Assembly: GCA_937927885.1 (NCBI GenBank)
Contig: CALEZJ010000259.1
Coordinates: 1 to 5,815, forward strand
Reading direction: 5' to 3'
Source: an uncultured Paracoccaceae bacterium
GTDB lineage: Bacteria; Pseudomonadota; Alphaproteobacteria; Rhodobacterales; Rhodobacteraceae
Length of the DNA stretch: 5,815 nucleotides
In this document: positions 1 through 5,341 of the stretch, piece by piece
Numbering within the stretch: the first letter of the stretch is position 1
Layout of the letters: each line of letters begins with the position of its first letter
The notes under the pieces: generated by a model
Database searches by the model: none
What the model was told of the DNA's origin: nothing
The model's input: the letters and a program-made list of their open reading frames with translations, nothing else
Position numbers and translations under genes: made by a program

Positions 1-197
1 AGCGCCTTGAGAAACGCCTGCGAGGCGCGCGATTGATCGGTGCCCTCGCCCGACAATTGCCAGCGATCGGCAGGCTGGACCCTGACCACGACGCGCGTGA
101 AATCCGCATGCTCGCCCGCCGTGACCGTCGCCACCTGCGCCTGAAGCGGCAAGGCCTGGGCGAGGAGAACCAGCAGGACGAACACCGCACGACGCAT
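1..197 (-). CDS. Secreted protein downstream of motA, N-terminal part only
   Basis: Partial gene: 65 complete codons are visible and the frame stays open off the window edge. The product begins with a clear Sec signal peptide: Arg2-Arg3, a hydrophobic core at residues 4-16 (AVFVLLVLLAQAL), and a probable cleavage after Ala20 (LQA|Q). The mature part starts with a segment around residues 28-47 (GEHADFTRVVRVQP, then Trp45). From memory this resembles the start of periplasmic alphaproteobacterial proteins that open with an H-x-x-F-x-R-hydrophobic segment; this is weak. The ATG at 197-195 shares one base with the motA stop (TGATG), and a GAGGCGG ribosome-binding site lies at 208-202, so translation is probably coupled to motA. 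It is not MotB, which would begin with a cytoplasmic tail and a stator transmembrane helix. A periplasmic accessory of the stator, similar in role to rhizobial MotC, is an inference from position and the signal peptide only. Confidence 0.75.
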   Translation of the reverse strand, partial: MRRAVFVLLVLLAQALPLQAQVATVTAGEHADFTRVVVRVQPADRWQLSGEGTDQSRASQAFLKA

Positions 198-1066
198 CAG
201 GCCGCCTCGCGCTTGAGGTTGCGCATGGCTTCCTCGAGGTCGCCGTAAGTCGGACGGACGTGATGCGGCGTGTTCTGTCGGCCGACCTCGATGCACATGT
301 TGGCCGGGTGATTGTGCAGATTGGCGATCAGGACCTCGCGAATCAGGCGGTAGAAGTGGCTGTCATCGGTAATCACCGACTGCATCTTGGTGGCGAAGGG
401 GCCGACAAAGCCATAGGCGAGGAACACCCCCAGGAAGGTGCCGACCAGCGCCCCGCCGATCAATCCACCCAGGACTTCCGGTGGCTGGTCGATCGCGGCC
501 ATGGTCTTGATCACGCCCAGAACGGCTGCGACGATCCCCAGTGCGGGCAAGCCATCGGCCACCGTCTGCATCGCGTGGCTGGAATGGAGGGCGTGGTGCA
601 GGCTTGCATCCATGCGCTTGTCCAGGACCTCCTCGACCTGCATCGGATCGTCATAGCTGAGCGTCATCGACCGCAGCGTGTCGCAGATGAGTTCGCTTGC
701 CTCGTGGTCCTTCTGGATCTTCGGATAGCGAGAGAAGATGCTGGAGGTTTCCGGCGTTTCGATATGTTCCTCGAGCGCGACAGGGTTCTGGCGGGCAAGG
801 CGGATGAGTTCGAACAGGAGACACAGGAGGTCGCGGTAGTCGGCGGGCTTCCATGACGGGCCCTTGAACACCTTGCCGATGTCCTTGAGCGCCTGTTTGA
901 CGCTGGCGCCGTCGTTGGCGATCAGGAAGGCGCCCACGGCCGCCCCCCCGATCATGGTCATCTCGAAGGGAAGCGAGTGCAGGATGATGCCGAATTTTCC
1001 GCCCGCGGCGACATAGCCGCCAAAGACCATCGTGAATACGACGATGATGCCGATGAGTCCGATCAT
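197..1066 (-). CDS. motA: Flagellar stator subunit MotA
   Basis: MotA, the inner-membrane stator subunit that forms an ion channel with MotB and pushes on FliG to turn the rotor. At 289 residues it has the usual length. Four membrane segments are visible at about 1-22, 34-52, 168-188 and 198-222, with the large cytoplasmic loop between segments 2 and 3. Landmarks match E. coli MotA: Arg92 and Glu99/Glu100 in the loop correspond to Arg90 and Glu98, which touch FliG; Pro174 (DGLPALG) and Pro223 (VGPFATK) correspond to Pro173 and Pro222. The loop motif ETPETSSIFSRYPKI is family-typical. The ATG at 1066 is preceded by GAGCGGAGCGGAGC, which supplies a GGAG site, although a rather close one. A 63-base gap separates it from the upstream motE-like gene. 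Its stop overlaps the next gene by one base. No motB follows directly, so the partner is encoded elsewhere. Confidence 0.97.
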   Translation of the reverse strand: MIGLIGIIVVFTMVFGGYVAAGGKFGIILHSLPFEMTMIGGAAVGAFLIANDGASVKQALKDIGKVFKGPSWKPADYRDLLCLLFELIRLARQNPVALEEHIETPETSSIFSRYPKIQKDHEASELICDTLRSMTLSYDDPMQVEEVLDKRMDASLHHALHSSHAMQTVADGLPALGIVAAVLGVIKTMAAIDQPPEVLGGLIGGALVGTFLGVFLAYGFVGPFATKMQSVITDDSHFYRLIREVLIANLHNHPANMCIEVGRQNTPHHVRPTYGDLEEAMRNLKREAA

Positions 1067-1129
1067 GCTCCGCTCCGCTCAGGATGTCGTGACTGTGACG
1101 CCAGGATGTTAAGAAAGTATTCGAGCCGC
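1067..1129 (-). other. 63-bp gap in front of motA, possible internal promoter or leader
   Basis: This is the only real gap within the leftward gene set and it is visibly less GC-rich than its surroundings. It contains two copies of AGGATGT (plus strand, 1081-1087 and 1103-1109) whose starts are 22 bp apart, about two helical turns. Next to them is GTGACTGTGAC (1089-1099). On the minus strand the gap holds a single TTAAC half-site but no second half at the spacing CtrA needs. I see no terminator-like hairpin with a U run. An internal motA promoter is possible but no convincing -35/-10 pair can be named. Confidence 0.3.
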
Positions 1130-1738
1130 TCAGTCCCGGGGAACCAGGGCGTTTCGTCCGGCGACGATGGCGCTGAGGGCGTAGGCCTGCCGGGGAGGAA
1201 GCCCGGCCAGGATCGACGCCGCCACGGGGGGCGAGAGGCGCGCGAGGAAACCGGCGGCGAACTGGGGTTCCATTTCCGCAAAGACCGCTGCCGCGTCCTC
1301 GGGTTTCATGGCCTCGTAGACACTGACGAGGCGAAGGATGTCGTCTTCGGCCGCCCGGTCCGCGAGCGCCATGGTCGCAGCAAGATCGGCTTCGGCGGTT
1401 TCGAGCGCGGCGATCTGGGTGCGAAGGCGTTCCTCGGCGGCGGCGAGCAGCGCCTCGCGTTCGCGAATCGCGGCCTCGCGCCCGGAAATGTCCTGTTCGC
1501 GCGCGCGCAGATCCAGGGTCAGGGCGGCGTCGGAAACCGGGCTCGAGCGCAGGGCCGCCGTCTGGACCAGGGCCGCGTCCGGCGCGGAGTCCCGCCCGGC
1601 GGACCGATTGTCCTGGGCAAGGGCGATGCTGGCGCCGGACAGCGACTTGAGGAGGGCCGCGGCGACAAAAAGCGCGACCAGGGCGGGCAGGATGCGCGGG
1701 CCGCGCCGCCTGGGGCGAGGGGACGTAACGCCGGGCAT
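1130..1738 (-). CDS. MotE-like flagellar accessory protein with MgtE_N-type C-terminus
   Basis: The product has 202 residues from the ATG at 1738. A basic start (PRPRRRGPR) leads into a hydrophobic stretch at about 16-33, followed by ALA|Q at 39-42. This could be a signal peptidase site or the end of an uncleaved anchor; either way the rest should be periplasmic. Residues 72-130 form a charged, Ala/Glu/Arg-rich predicted coiled coil (LRAREQDISGREAAIRERE and onward). Residues 134-194 match the helical repeat of the MgtE N-terminal domain (VYEAMKPEDAAAVFAEM, then LARLSPPVAASILAGLP). This layout is that of the MotE-like proteins of alphaproteobacterial motility clusters. In Sinorhizobium, MotE is a chaperone for periplasmic MotC. 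Here the partner is unknown, but a secreted protein is encoded two genes downstream. A GTG three bases upstream at 1741 is also possible as the start; ATG is preferred because it makes the same TGATG junction seen elsewhere here. The function is inferred. Confidence 0.85.
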   Translation of the reverse strand: MPGVTSPRPRRRGPRILPALVALFVAAALLKSLSGASIALAQDNRSAGRDSAPDAALVQTAALRSSPVSDAALTLDLRAREQDISGREAAIREREALLAAAEERLRTQIAALETAEADLAATMALADRAAEDDILRLVSVYEAMKPEDAAAVFAEMEPQFAAGFLARLSPPVAASILAGLPPRQAYALSAIVAGRNALVPRD

Positions 1739-2202
1739 CACAGGGCCCCCGGAGCCTGGCGGCGACGCAGGACCCGCGCGCGCTGCGCGGGGTCCGCCTG
1801 GGGCTCGGGCTCGGGCTCGGCCCTGCGCCGCACCGGGTCGGCAGGCCAGGAGGCAGGCGGCCAGATCGAGGGCGCGCGCACGGGATCGCGCGTGCCCTCG
1901 TGCGGTGGCTCGCGGTCTTCGGGCAGGTCGTGCATCGAGGCCACGAGGAGTTCAAGCCTGCGCGCCACCGCCTCGGCGCGGTCGGTCTGGCCATCGAGCG
2001 TGCCACGGGCTCGCCCGGCGGCGTCCTGGGCGGCTTTCAGCGACCGGGTCAGATCATCGACCTGCCGCGACAGCACGGCGATCGCGCTGCCCATGCCGCC
2101 TTCGAGCGAGCCGAGGGCCCGCAAGCGGCGGGACAGGATGAAGCAGTAAAAGGCGGCGCCCAGCGAAGCGGCGGCCAGGAAGAGATCGGACAGGAACTGC
2201 AT
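1738..2202 (-). CDS. Small membrane-anchored coiled-coil protein, DUF6468-like
   Basis: The product has 154 residues. One transmembrane helix lies at about 3-23 (LSDLFLAAASLGAAFYCFIL) and is followed at once by the positive SRRLR, so the remainder should be cytoplasmic. This is the opposite topology to the MotE-like neighbour. Residues 33-90 (GGMGSAIAVLSRQVDDLTRSL and onward to LELLVASM) look like a continuous amphipathic coiled coil. The last 60 residues are low-complexity, Pro/Arg/Glu-rich and probably disordered, with an EPEPEP run at 129-134. From memory this matches a conserved alphaproteobacterial family (DUF6468) found beside fliL, motE and motA; the family number is recalled and was not searched. 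No biochemical role is known to me. The ATG at 2202 follows the fliL stop by 8 bp, and the fliL stop codon itself forms part of the TGAGG ribosome-binding site (2213-2209). The stop overlaps the next start by one base. Confidence 0.85.
   Translation of the reverse strand: MQFLSDLFLAAASLGAAFYCFILSRRLRALGSLEGGMGSAIAVLSRQVDDLTRSLKAAQDAAGRARGTLDGQTDRAEAVARRLELLVASMHDLPEDREPPHEGTRDPVRAPSIWPPASWPADPVRRRAEPEPEPQADPAQRARVLRRRQAPGAL
1801..1820. repeat. Hexamer tandem repeat, three GGGCTC units
   Basis: Three perfect copies of GGGCTC plus two bases lie in the 3' part of the DUF6468-like gene. On the coding strand they give the EPEPEP run of its disordered tail. Repeats of whole hexamers preserve the reading frame, so the copy number could vary between strains without breaking the gene. 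Confidence 0.7.
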
Positions 2203-2210
2203 GGCGAACC

Positions 2211-2711
2211 TCAGTTGAAGACGAATTCGATGACCAGAAGATCGTTGACCGCCCCGGGGCCGGTCACGATCCGGACGCGGCGCAGCATCTGACCGCGCAG
2301 GCGCAGGAGGGCGGCGGGTTCCTCGATCTCATGCGGGTCGAGGGCGCGCAGATAGATGTTCAGCACATCCACGATGCGCGGCATCAGGCGCTGCACCTCG
2401 GCCGCATGGGCGGTGGGGACCTCGAGCTGAGCGGAAAAACGCAGGTGTCGCGATTCGCTGCGGGGCCCCAGATTGATCGTGATCGGATCCATCGGCACGA
2501 AGGTGACGCCCGCCGTGGCAGGGCCTGCCGATCGCGGCGCCTGGGCTGAAAGGGGCGATTCGCCCGCCCCCCCGATCAGCGGGTCGAGCAGCCCCAGATA
2601 GAGCGTCGCGAATCCGCCCGCGCCCCCCGCAAGGGCCAGGACGAAGCCCAGAATCAGGGGAAATTTCGATGGTTTCTTGATGGGTTGTGCGGCCTGGGCG
2701 GGGCTGGACAT
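2211..2711 (-). CDS. fliL: Flagellar basal body-associated protein FliL
   Basis: FliL is a single-span inner-membrane protein whose periplasmic domain forms a ring around the MotAB stator and supports torque. The product has 166 residues, typical for the family. A short basic cytoplasmic tail (IKKPSK, 11-16) precedes one membrane helix at about 18-41. A Gly/Ser/Ala/Pro linker runs to about residue 68. The periplasmic FliL domain at 70-166 carries the family landmarks: FVPMDPITINLG (71-82), the strand HLRFSAQLEV (89-98), the helix around MPRIVDVLNIYLRAL (110-124), and the C-terminal VNDLLVIEFVFN, ending in the usual hydrophobic strand. The start ATG at 2711 has AGGAAAG at 2728-2722 as ribosome-binding site with about 10 bases spacing. 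It is the first gene of the leftward set, facing fliF across a shared control region that carries a CtrA box. Confidence 0.96.
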   Translation of the reverse strand: MSSPAQAAQPIKKPSKFPLILGFVLALAGGAGGFATLYLGLLDPLIGGAGESPLSAQAPRSAGPATAGVTFVPMDPITINLGPRSESRHLRFSAQLEVPTAHAAEVQRLMPRIVDVLNIYLRALDPHEIEEPAALLRLRGQMLRRVRIVTGPGAVNDLLVIEFVFN

Positions 2712-2724
2712 GGTGATGCGACTT

Positions 2725-2752
2725 TCCTGATCGGGTCCTGATCCGAATCCTG
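2725..2752 (-). repeat. Phased repeats in the fliL leader
   Basis: On the plus strand TCCTGATC occurs at 2725-2732 and again at 2736-2743, and TCCTG occurs a third time at 2748-2752. Starts are 11 and 12 bp apart, close to one helical turn. Read along the fliL mRNA, the repeats give three CAGGA units, and the one nearest the start serves as the fliL ribosome-binding site (AGGAAAG). They could be a phased protein-binding array, surplus ribosome-binding sequences, or coincidence. Confidence 0.35.
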
Positions 2753-2768
2753 TTTTCGCATGGTCTGG

Positions 2769-2783
2769 CTAACCGATTGTTAA
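2769..2783. promoter_or_regulatory. CtrA-type operator between fliL and fliF
   Basis: The sequence CTAA-CCGATTG-TTAA matches the CtrA consensus TTAA-N7-TTAA with one mismatch. Read on the minus strand it is TTAA-CAATCGG-TTAG, with the favoured C after the first half. CtrA is the response regulator that activates early flagellar genes in Caulobacter and in many Rhodobacterales. The site lies 58 bp upstream of the fliL start and 57 bp upstream of the fliF start, almost exactly central, so one site could serve both directions. It stands out because AT-rich words such as TTAA are rare in this GC-rich window. I could not identify convincing -10 boxes on either side. Confidence 0.62.
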
Positions 2784-2828
2784 TCGAAACCCCTCATGGA
2801 TGGTGCCACAGGGACAGAACGTCCGAAA

Positions 2829-2833
2829 AAGGG
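2829..2833 (+). promoter_or_regulatory. Ribosome-binding site that decides the fliF start
   Basis: AAGGG lies 6 bases in front of GTG at 2840, the only plausible in-frame start. The in-frame TTG at 2777 would add 21 residues unlike FliF and falls inside the CtrA box, and no in-frame ATG exists between them. The nearby ATGs at 2796 and 2800 are in other frames. Confidence 0.6.
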
Positions 2834-2839
2834 TGCACC

Positions 2840-4450
2840 GTGGAACAGCTCCTCACCGTCTGGAATGCACTGGAAACGCGCCGCCGCGTGATCGTGATCG
2901 CTGCGACACTCGGTGTGTTTCTGTCGGTCCTCGCACTTGCCCGTCTGGCCACCCAGCCCGGCATGGCCCTGCTCTACGCAGGGCTCGACGGGGCGCCCGC
3001 AGGCGAGGTGATCCAGGCCCTCGACCAGCGCGGCATCCCCTATGAGGTGCGCGGGGACGCGATCTATGTCGCGGCCTCGATGCGTGACGAAACGCGCATG
3101 GCCCTTGCCGCGCAGGGTCTGCCGGCCAACACGTCGACCGGCTATGAATTGCTCGATGGCCTGACCGGCTTTGGCACGACCGCGCAGATGTTCGATGCCG
3201 CCTTCTGGCGCGCCAAGGAGGGCGAACTGGCCCGCACCATCATGGCCAGCAACCGGGTGCGTCTGGCGCGGGTCCATATCGCCCAGGGGTCGACGCAGCC
3301 TTTCCGGCGGGATCAGCGGCTCTCGGCCTCGGTCACCGTGACGCCCGCGGGCGAGGCGATGACACCGCAGCAGGCACAGGCCCTGCGCTTCCTCGTGGCC
3401 TCGGCGGTTGCCGGGCTCAGCCCCGAGGATGTGTCGGTCATCGATGCGACGGTCGGCATGGTGATCGGTGACGACACCAGCCCCGGCGCGCAGGGCGCGG
3501 ACCGGGCCGATCTGCTGCGCCGGAACGTCGAGAGGTTGCTGGCCGCGCGGGTCGGCCCGGGGCGGGCGGTTGTCGAGATCAACGTCGAGACCGTGACCGA
3601 CCGTGAAACCATTGTCGAGCGGCTGATCGACCCCGGCTCGCGGGCCGCAATCAGTCAGGAAACCGAAGAGCGCAACGCGACGGCGAGCGATTCGCGCGGC
3701 GCCGGCGTGTCGGTGGCGTCGAACCTGCCCGACGGGGATGCCGCCGGGGGGGATGGTCAGTCGCAATCGCGCGAAGTGCTTTCACGGTCGCGAACCGATT
3801 GGCAGGTCAGCCAGACCAGCCGCGAAATCGCGCGCGAGCCGGGATCGATCCGCCGGTTGACCGTGGCGGTCCTGGTGGACGGGGTGCGCAGCGTCGATGC
3901 ATCGGGCGTTCCGCAATGGTCCGCCCGACCGGACGAGGAACTCGCGGCGCTGCGCGAACTGGTCGCCTCGGCGGTGGGATACGACGAAGCGCGCGGCGAT
4001 GTGATCACCCTGCGCTCGCTCCCCTTCGAGCCCCTGGCCCAGGACCTCGGGACGGCGGGCGGCGCAGGCTGGGTCGCGGGACTGGGGCTCGACGTCATGG
4101 GACTGATCCGGCTGGCCGCGCTGGCCGCGGTCACATTGTTCCTGGGCCTTTTCGTGTTGCGTCCCCTGTTGCGTCCCGCTGCCGGGCGCGACGCAGGGGC
4201 AGAGGGGCTTGCACCCTTTGCCGCCCTCCCGGCGGTCGCAGGCCCTGTCCTGACCGGCGAGATCGATGGGGCCGAGGGTGGTCAGCCCGTCATTTCGGGC
4301 GTTGCCCTTGCCGGGGTCGCGACGGGTGCCGAACGCGCCGTCGAGGCGCCCGACCCGGTCGAGCGGATGCGCGCGCTGATCGCCGAACGGCAGGATGAGA
4401 CGCTGGAAATCCTGCGCAGCTGGATGGAAGAACCCGAGGAGAACCGCTGA
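2840..4450 (+). CDS. fliF: Flagellar MS-ring protein FliF
   Basis: FliF builds the MS ring in the inner membrane, the platform for the rotor and the export gate. From the GTG at 2840 the product has 536 residues, close to the usual 530-560. The first membrane helix is at about 17-37 (VIVIAATLGVFLSVLALA). The YscJ/FliF ring-building domain follows at about 44-200, with family-typical LLYAGLDG and FGTTAQMFDAAFWRAKEGELARTI (in part). The larger periplasmic ring-building and collar domain spans about 225-405, with a Gly/Ser/Asp-rich insertion near 280-315 and the landmark strand SIRRLTVAVLVDGV (336-349). The second membrane helix is at about 421-443. The C-terminal tail at 505-536 (DPVERMRALIAERQDETLEIL in part) is the part that binds FliG in characterised systems. 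Although that tail is intact, fliG is not the next gene; a fliH-like gene is, overlapping by one base. The three positions ahead of the VSQT segment read TDW-Q rather than the common NYE. Confidence 0.97.
   Translation: MEQLLTVWNALETRRRVIVIAATLGVFLSVLALARLATQPGMALLYAGLDGAPAGEVIQALDQRGIPYEVRGDAIYVAASMRDETRMALAAQGLPANTSTGYELLDGLTGFGTTAQMFDAAFWRAKEGELARTIMASNRVRLARVHIAQGSTQPFRRDQRLSASVTVTPAGEAMTPQQAQALRFLVASAVAGLSPEDVSVIDATVGMVIGDDTSPGAQGADRADLLRRNVERLLAARVGPGRAVVEINVETVTDRETIVERLIDPGSRAAISQETEERNATASDSRGAGVSVASNLPDGDAAGGDGQSQSREVLSRSRTDWQVSQTSREIAREPGSIRRLTVAVLVDGVRSVDASGVPQWSARPDEELAALRELVASAVGYDEARGDVITLRSLPFEPLAQDLGTAGGAGWVAGLGLDVMGLIRLAALAAVTLFLGLFVLRPLLRPAAGRDAGAEGLAPFAALPAVAGPVLTGEIDGAEGGQPVISGVALAGVATGAERAVEAPDPVERMRALIAERQDETLEILRSWMEEPEENR
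4436..4443 (+). promoter_or_regulatory. Strong ribosome-binding site for the fliH-like gene
   Basis: GAGGAGAA lies inside the last fliF codons with 6 bases spacing to the ATG at 4450. It supports that ATG as the start and efficient re-initiation at the TGATG junction. Confidence 0.7.
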
Positions 4451-5046
4451 TGGCGCATCCCCTGCGTCTGGAGGTGTTCGAGATCGCCGATATTCCCGCC
4501 GGGCCCGCCCTGATGCTGCCCGACGAGATCGAGGACATCCGCCTGAGCGCCTATGAGCGCGGCTATCTTGCCGGCTGGCAGGACGGAGGCGCCCAGGTCG
4601 AAACCGAGGCCGCCGCGCGCCGCAGCGGGATCGAGCGGCAGATCGAGAAGCTCGACTTCACCTATCACGAGGCGCGGAGCCATGTGCTGGCGGCGCTCAG
4701 GCCGGTGCTGGAGGCGATGGTCGAAACCGTCTTGCCGATGGCGGCGCGTGCCTCGGTGGTGCCGGTCGTCATCGAGGCGCTGACACCCCTGGTGCAGGCC
4801 GCCGCCGAGGCGCCGATATCCCTTCGCCTGCCGCCGGGCAGCCGCGCCGGGTTCGAGGCGGCGATCGAGGGGCTGGTCCTGCCGCCCCTGCAGATCGAGG
4901 AAACCGCGGATCTGGCCGAGGGACAGGCGGAATTCGTGCTGGGAACCTGCGAAACCCGGATCGACCTGACCCATGCCGCAACCCGGATCGCCGATGCGGT
5001 CCAGCAATTCTATGCCATCCAATGCGAGGAGAGTCGCCGTGCATGA
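4450..5046 (+). CDS. fliH: FliH-like export ATPase regulator
   Basis: FliH binds and restrains the flagellar export ATPase FliI and tethers it to FliN at the C ring. The product has 198 residues, somewhat short for FliH (often 200-250). No signal peptide or membrane segment is present, as expected for a cytoplasmic protein. The best landmark is AYERGYLAGWQDG at residues 34-46, a GxxxG-bearing helix typical of FliH. An amphipathic, charged helix follows to about residue 90 (RRSGIERQIEKLDFTYHEARS and onward). The C-terminal half at 95-190 has the alternating helix/strand pattern of the FliH/V-ATPase E-subunit-like domain, including ISLRLPPGSRAGFEAAI. Sequence similarity in this family is low, so the call leans on position: between fliF and fliN, one base of overlap with fliF, and 8 bases with fliN. 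No fliI lies beside it, which is unlike the common fliF-fliG-fliH-fliI order. Confidence 0.85.
   Translation: MAHPLRLEVFEIADIPAGPALMLPDEIEDIRLSAYERGYLAGWQDGGAQVETEAAARRSGIERQIEKLDFTYHEARSHVLAALRPVLEAMVETVLPMAARASVVPVVIEALTPLVQAAAEAPISLRLPPGSRAGFEAAIEGLVLPPLQIEETADLAEGQAEFVLGTCETRIDLTHAATRIADAVQQFYAIQCEESRRA
5026..5033 (+). promoter_or_regulatory. Ribosome-binding site that decides the fliN start
   Basis: GAGGAGAG lies 5 bases before GTG at 5039. The upstream in-frame ATGs at 4973 and 5012 have no such site and would add residues that read like FliH coding sequence in another frame, so GTG is preferred. Confidence 0.65.
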
Positions 5047-5338
5047 TGCCGTCCCCGAAAGACCTGGCCCTTCCGGCAGTCTCGCGCAGGGCGCCTTTGC
5101 CCAGGTTCCCATCGAGATCGTCGTCGCGGTGGGCCGTGCCCGCCCCTTGGTGCGCGACCTCCTGCGCCTGCAGCGCGACTCGGTCCTGCCGCTGGACCGG
5201 CGGGTCGAGGACCCGGTCGAACTCTTTGTCGGGGATCGGCTGATCGCGCGCGGCACGCTCGAGGAACTCGACGGGGACTTCGCCGGCCAGATGGCGGTGC
5301 GGCTGACCGAAGTGGCCGACCTGTCACGCGGGATCTGA
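5039..5338 (+). CDS. fliN: Flagellar motor switch protein FliN
   Basis: FliN forms the bottom of the cytoplasmic C ring, takes part in switching, and docks FliH-FliI for export. From the GTG at 5039 the product has 99 residues, a normal length for a single-domain FliN. A flexible Pro/Ser/Gly-rich start (1-20) leads into one SpoA (surface presentation of antigens) domain at about 23-92: VPIEIVVAVGRARPLVRDLL, SVLPLDRRVEDPVELFVGDRLIARG (in part), then MAVRLTEV. The hydrophobic spacing, the LDR and the VGDRLIARG segments are family hallmarks. It begins 8 bases inside the end of the fliH-like gene, matching the functional pairing of the two proteins. The FliM partner is not in the window. The segment DGDFAGQM before the last strand is slightly longer than in many FliN proteins. 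Confidence 0.94.
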   Translation: MHDAVPERPGPSGSLAQGAFAQVPIEIVVAVGRARPLVRDLLRLQRDSVLPLDRRVEDPVELFVGDRLIARGTLEELDGDFAGQMAVRLTEVADLSRGI

Positions 5339-5341
5339 TCC

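Noticed and set aside
33..248. A 71-codon plus-strand frame near the window start
   Set aside because: It is antisense to the motA end and the signal-peptide gene, both with ribosome-binding sites and coherent proteins.
1100..1125. A second CtrA box in the gap before motA
   Set aside because: Only one TTAAC half-site is present. The bases at the required 7-bp spacing (CGAA) match just two of four.
651..2006. A 451-codon open frame on the minus strand
   Set aside because: It spans parts of three recognisable genes (motA, the motE-like gene and the DUF6468-like gene) in a different frame, and its product is Arg/Pro/Gly-rich with no domain. It is a high-GC shadow.
977..2149. A 390-codon open frame on the plus strand opposite motE-like and DUF6468-like genes
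   Set aside because: Composition is Gly/Arg-rich, there is no recognisable motif, and it is antisense to two genes with family features and coupled starts.
2812..2824. Hairpin GGAC-AGAAC-GTCC in the fliF leader
   Set aside because: The stem is only four base pairs with no extension and no U run, so it is too weak to call a terminator or regulatory element.
2777..2839. An earlier TTG start for fliF at 2777
   Set aside because: It would place the start inside the CtrA box, has no ribosome-binding site, and adds 21 residues unlike FliF N-termini. GTG at 2840 has a proper site.
2780..3766. A 328-codon open frame on the minus strand opposite fliF
   Set aside because: It has no domain or membrane logic, and it would run into the fliL-fliF control region. 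FliF on the other strand is unambiguous.
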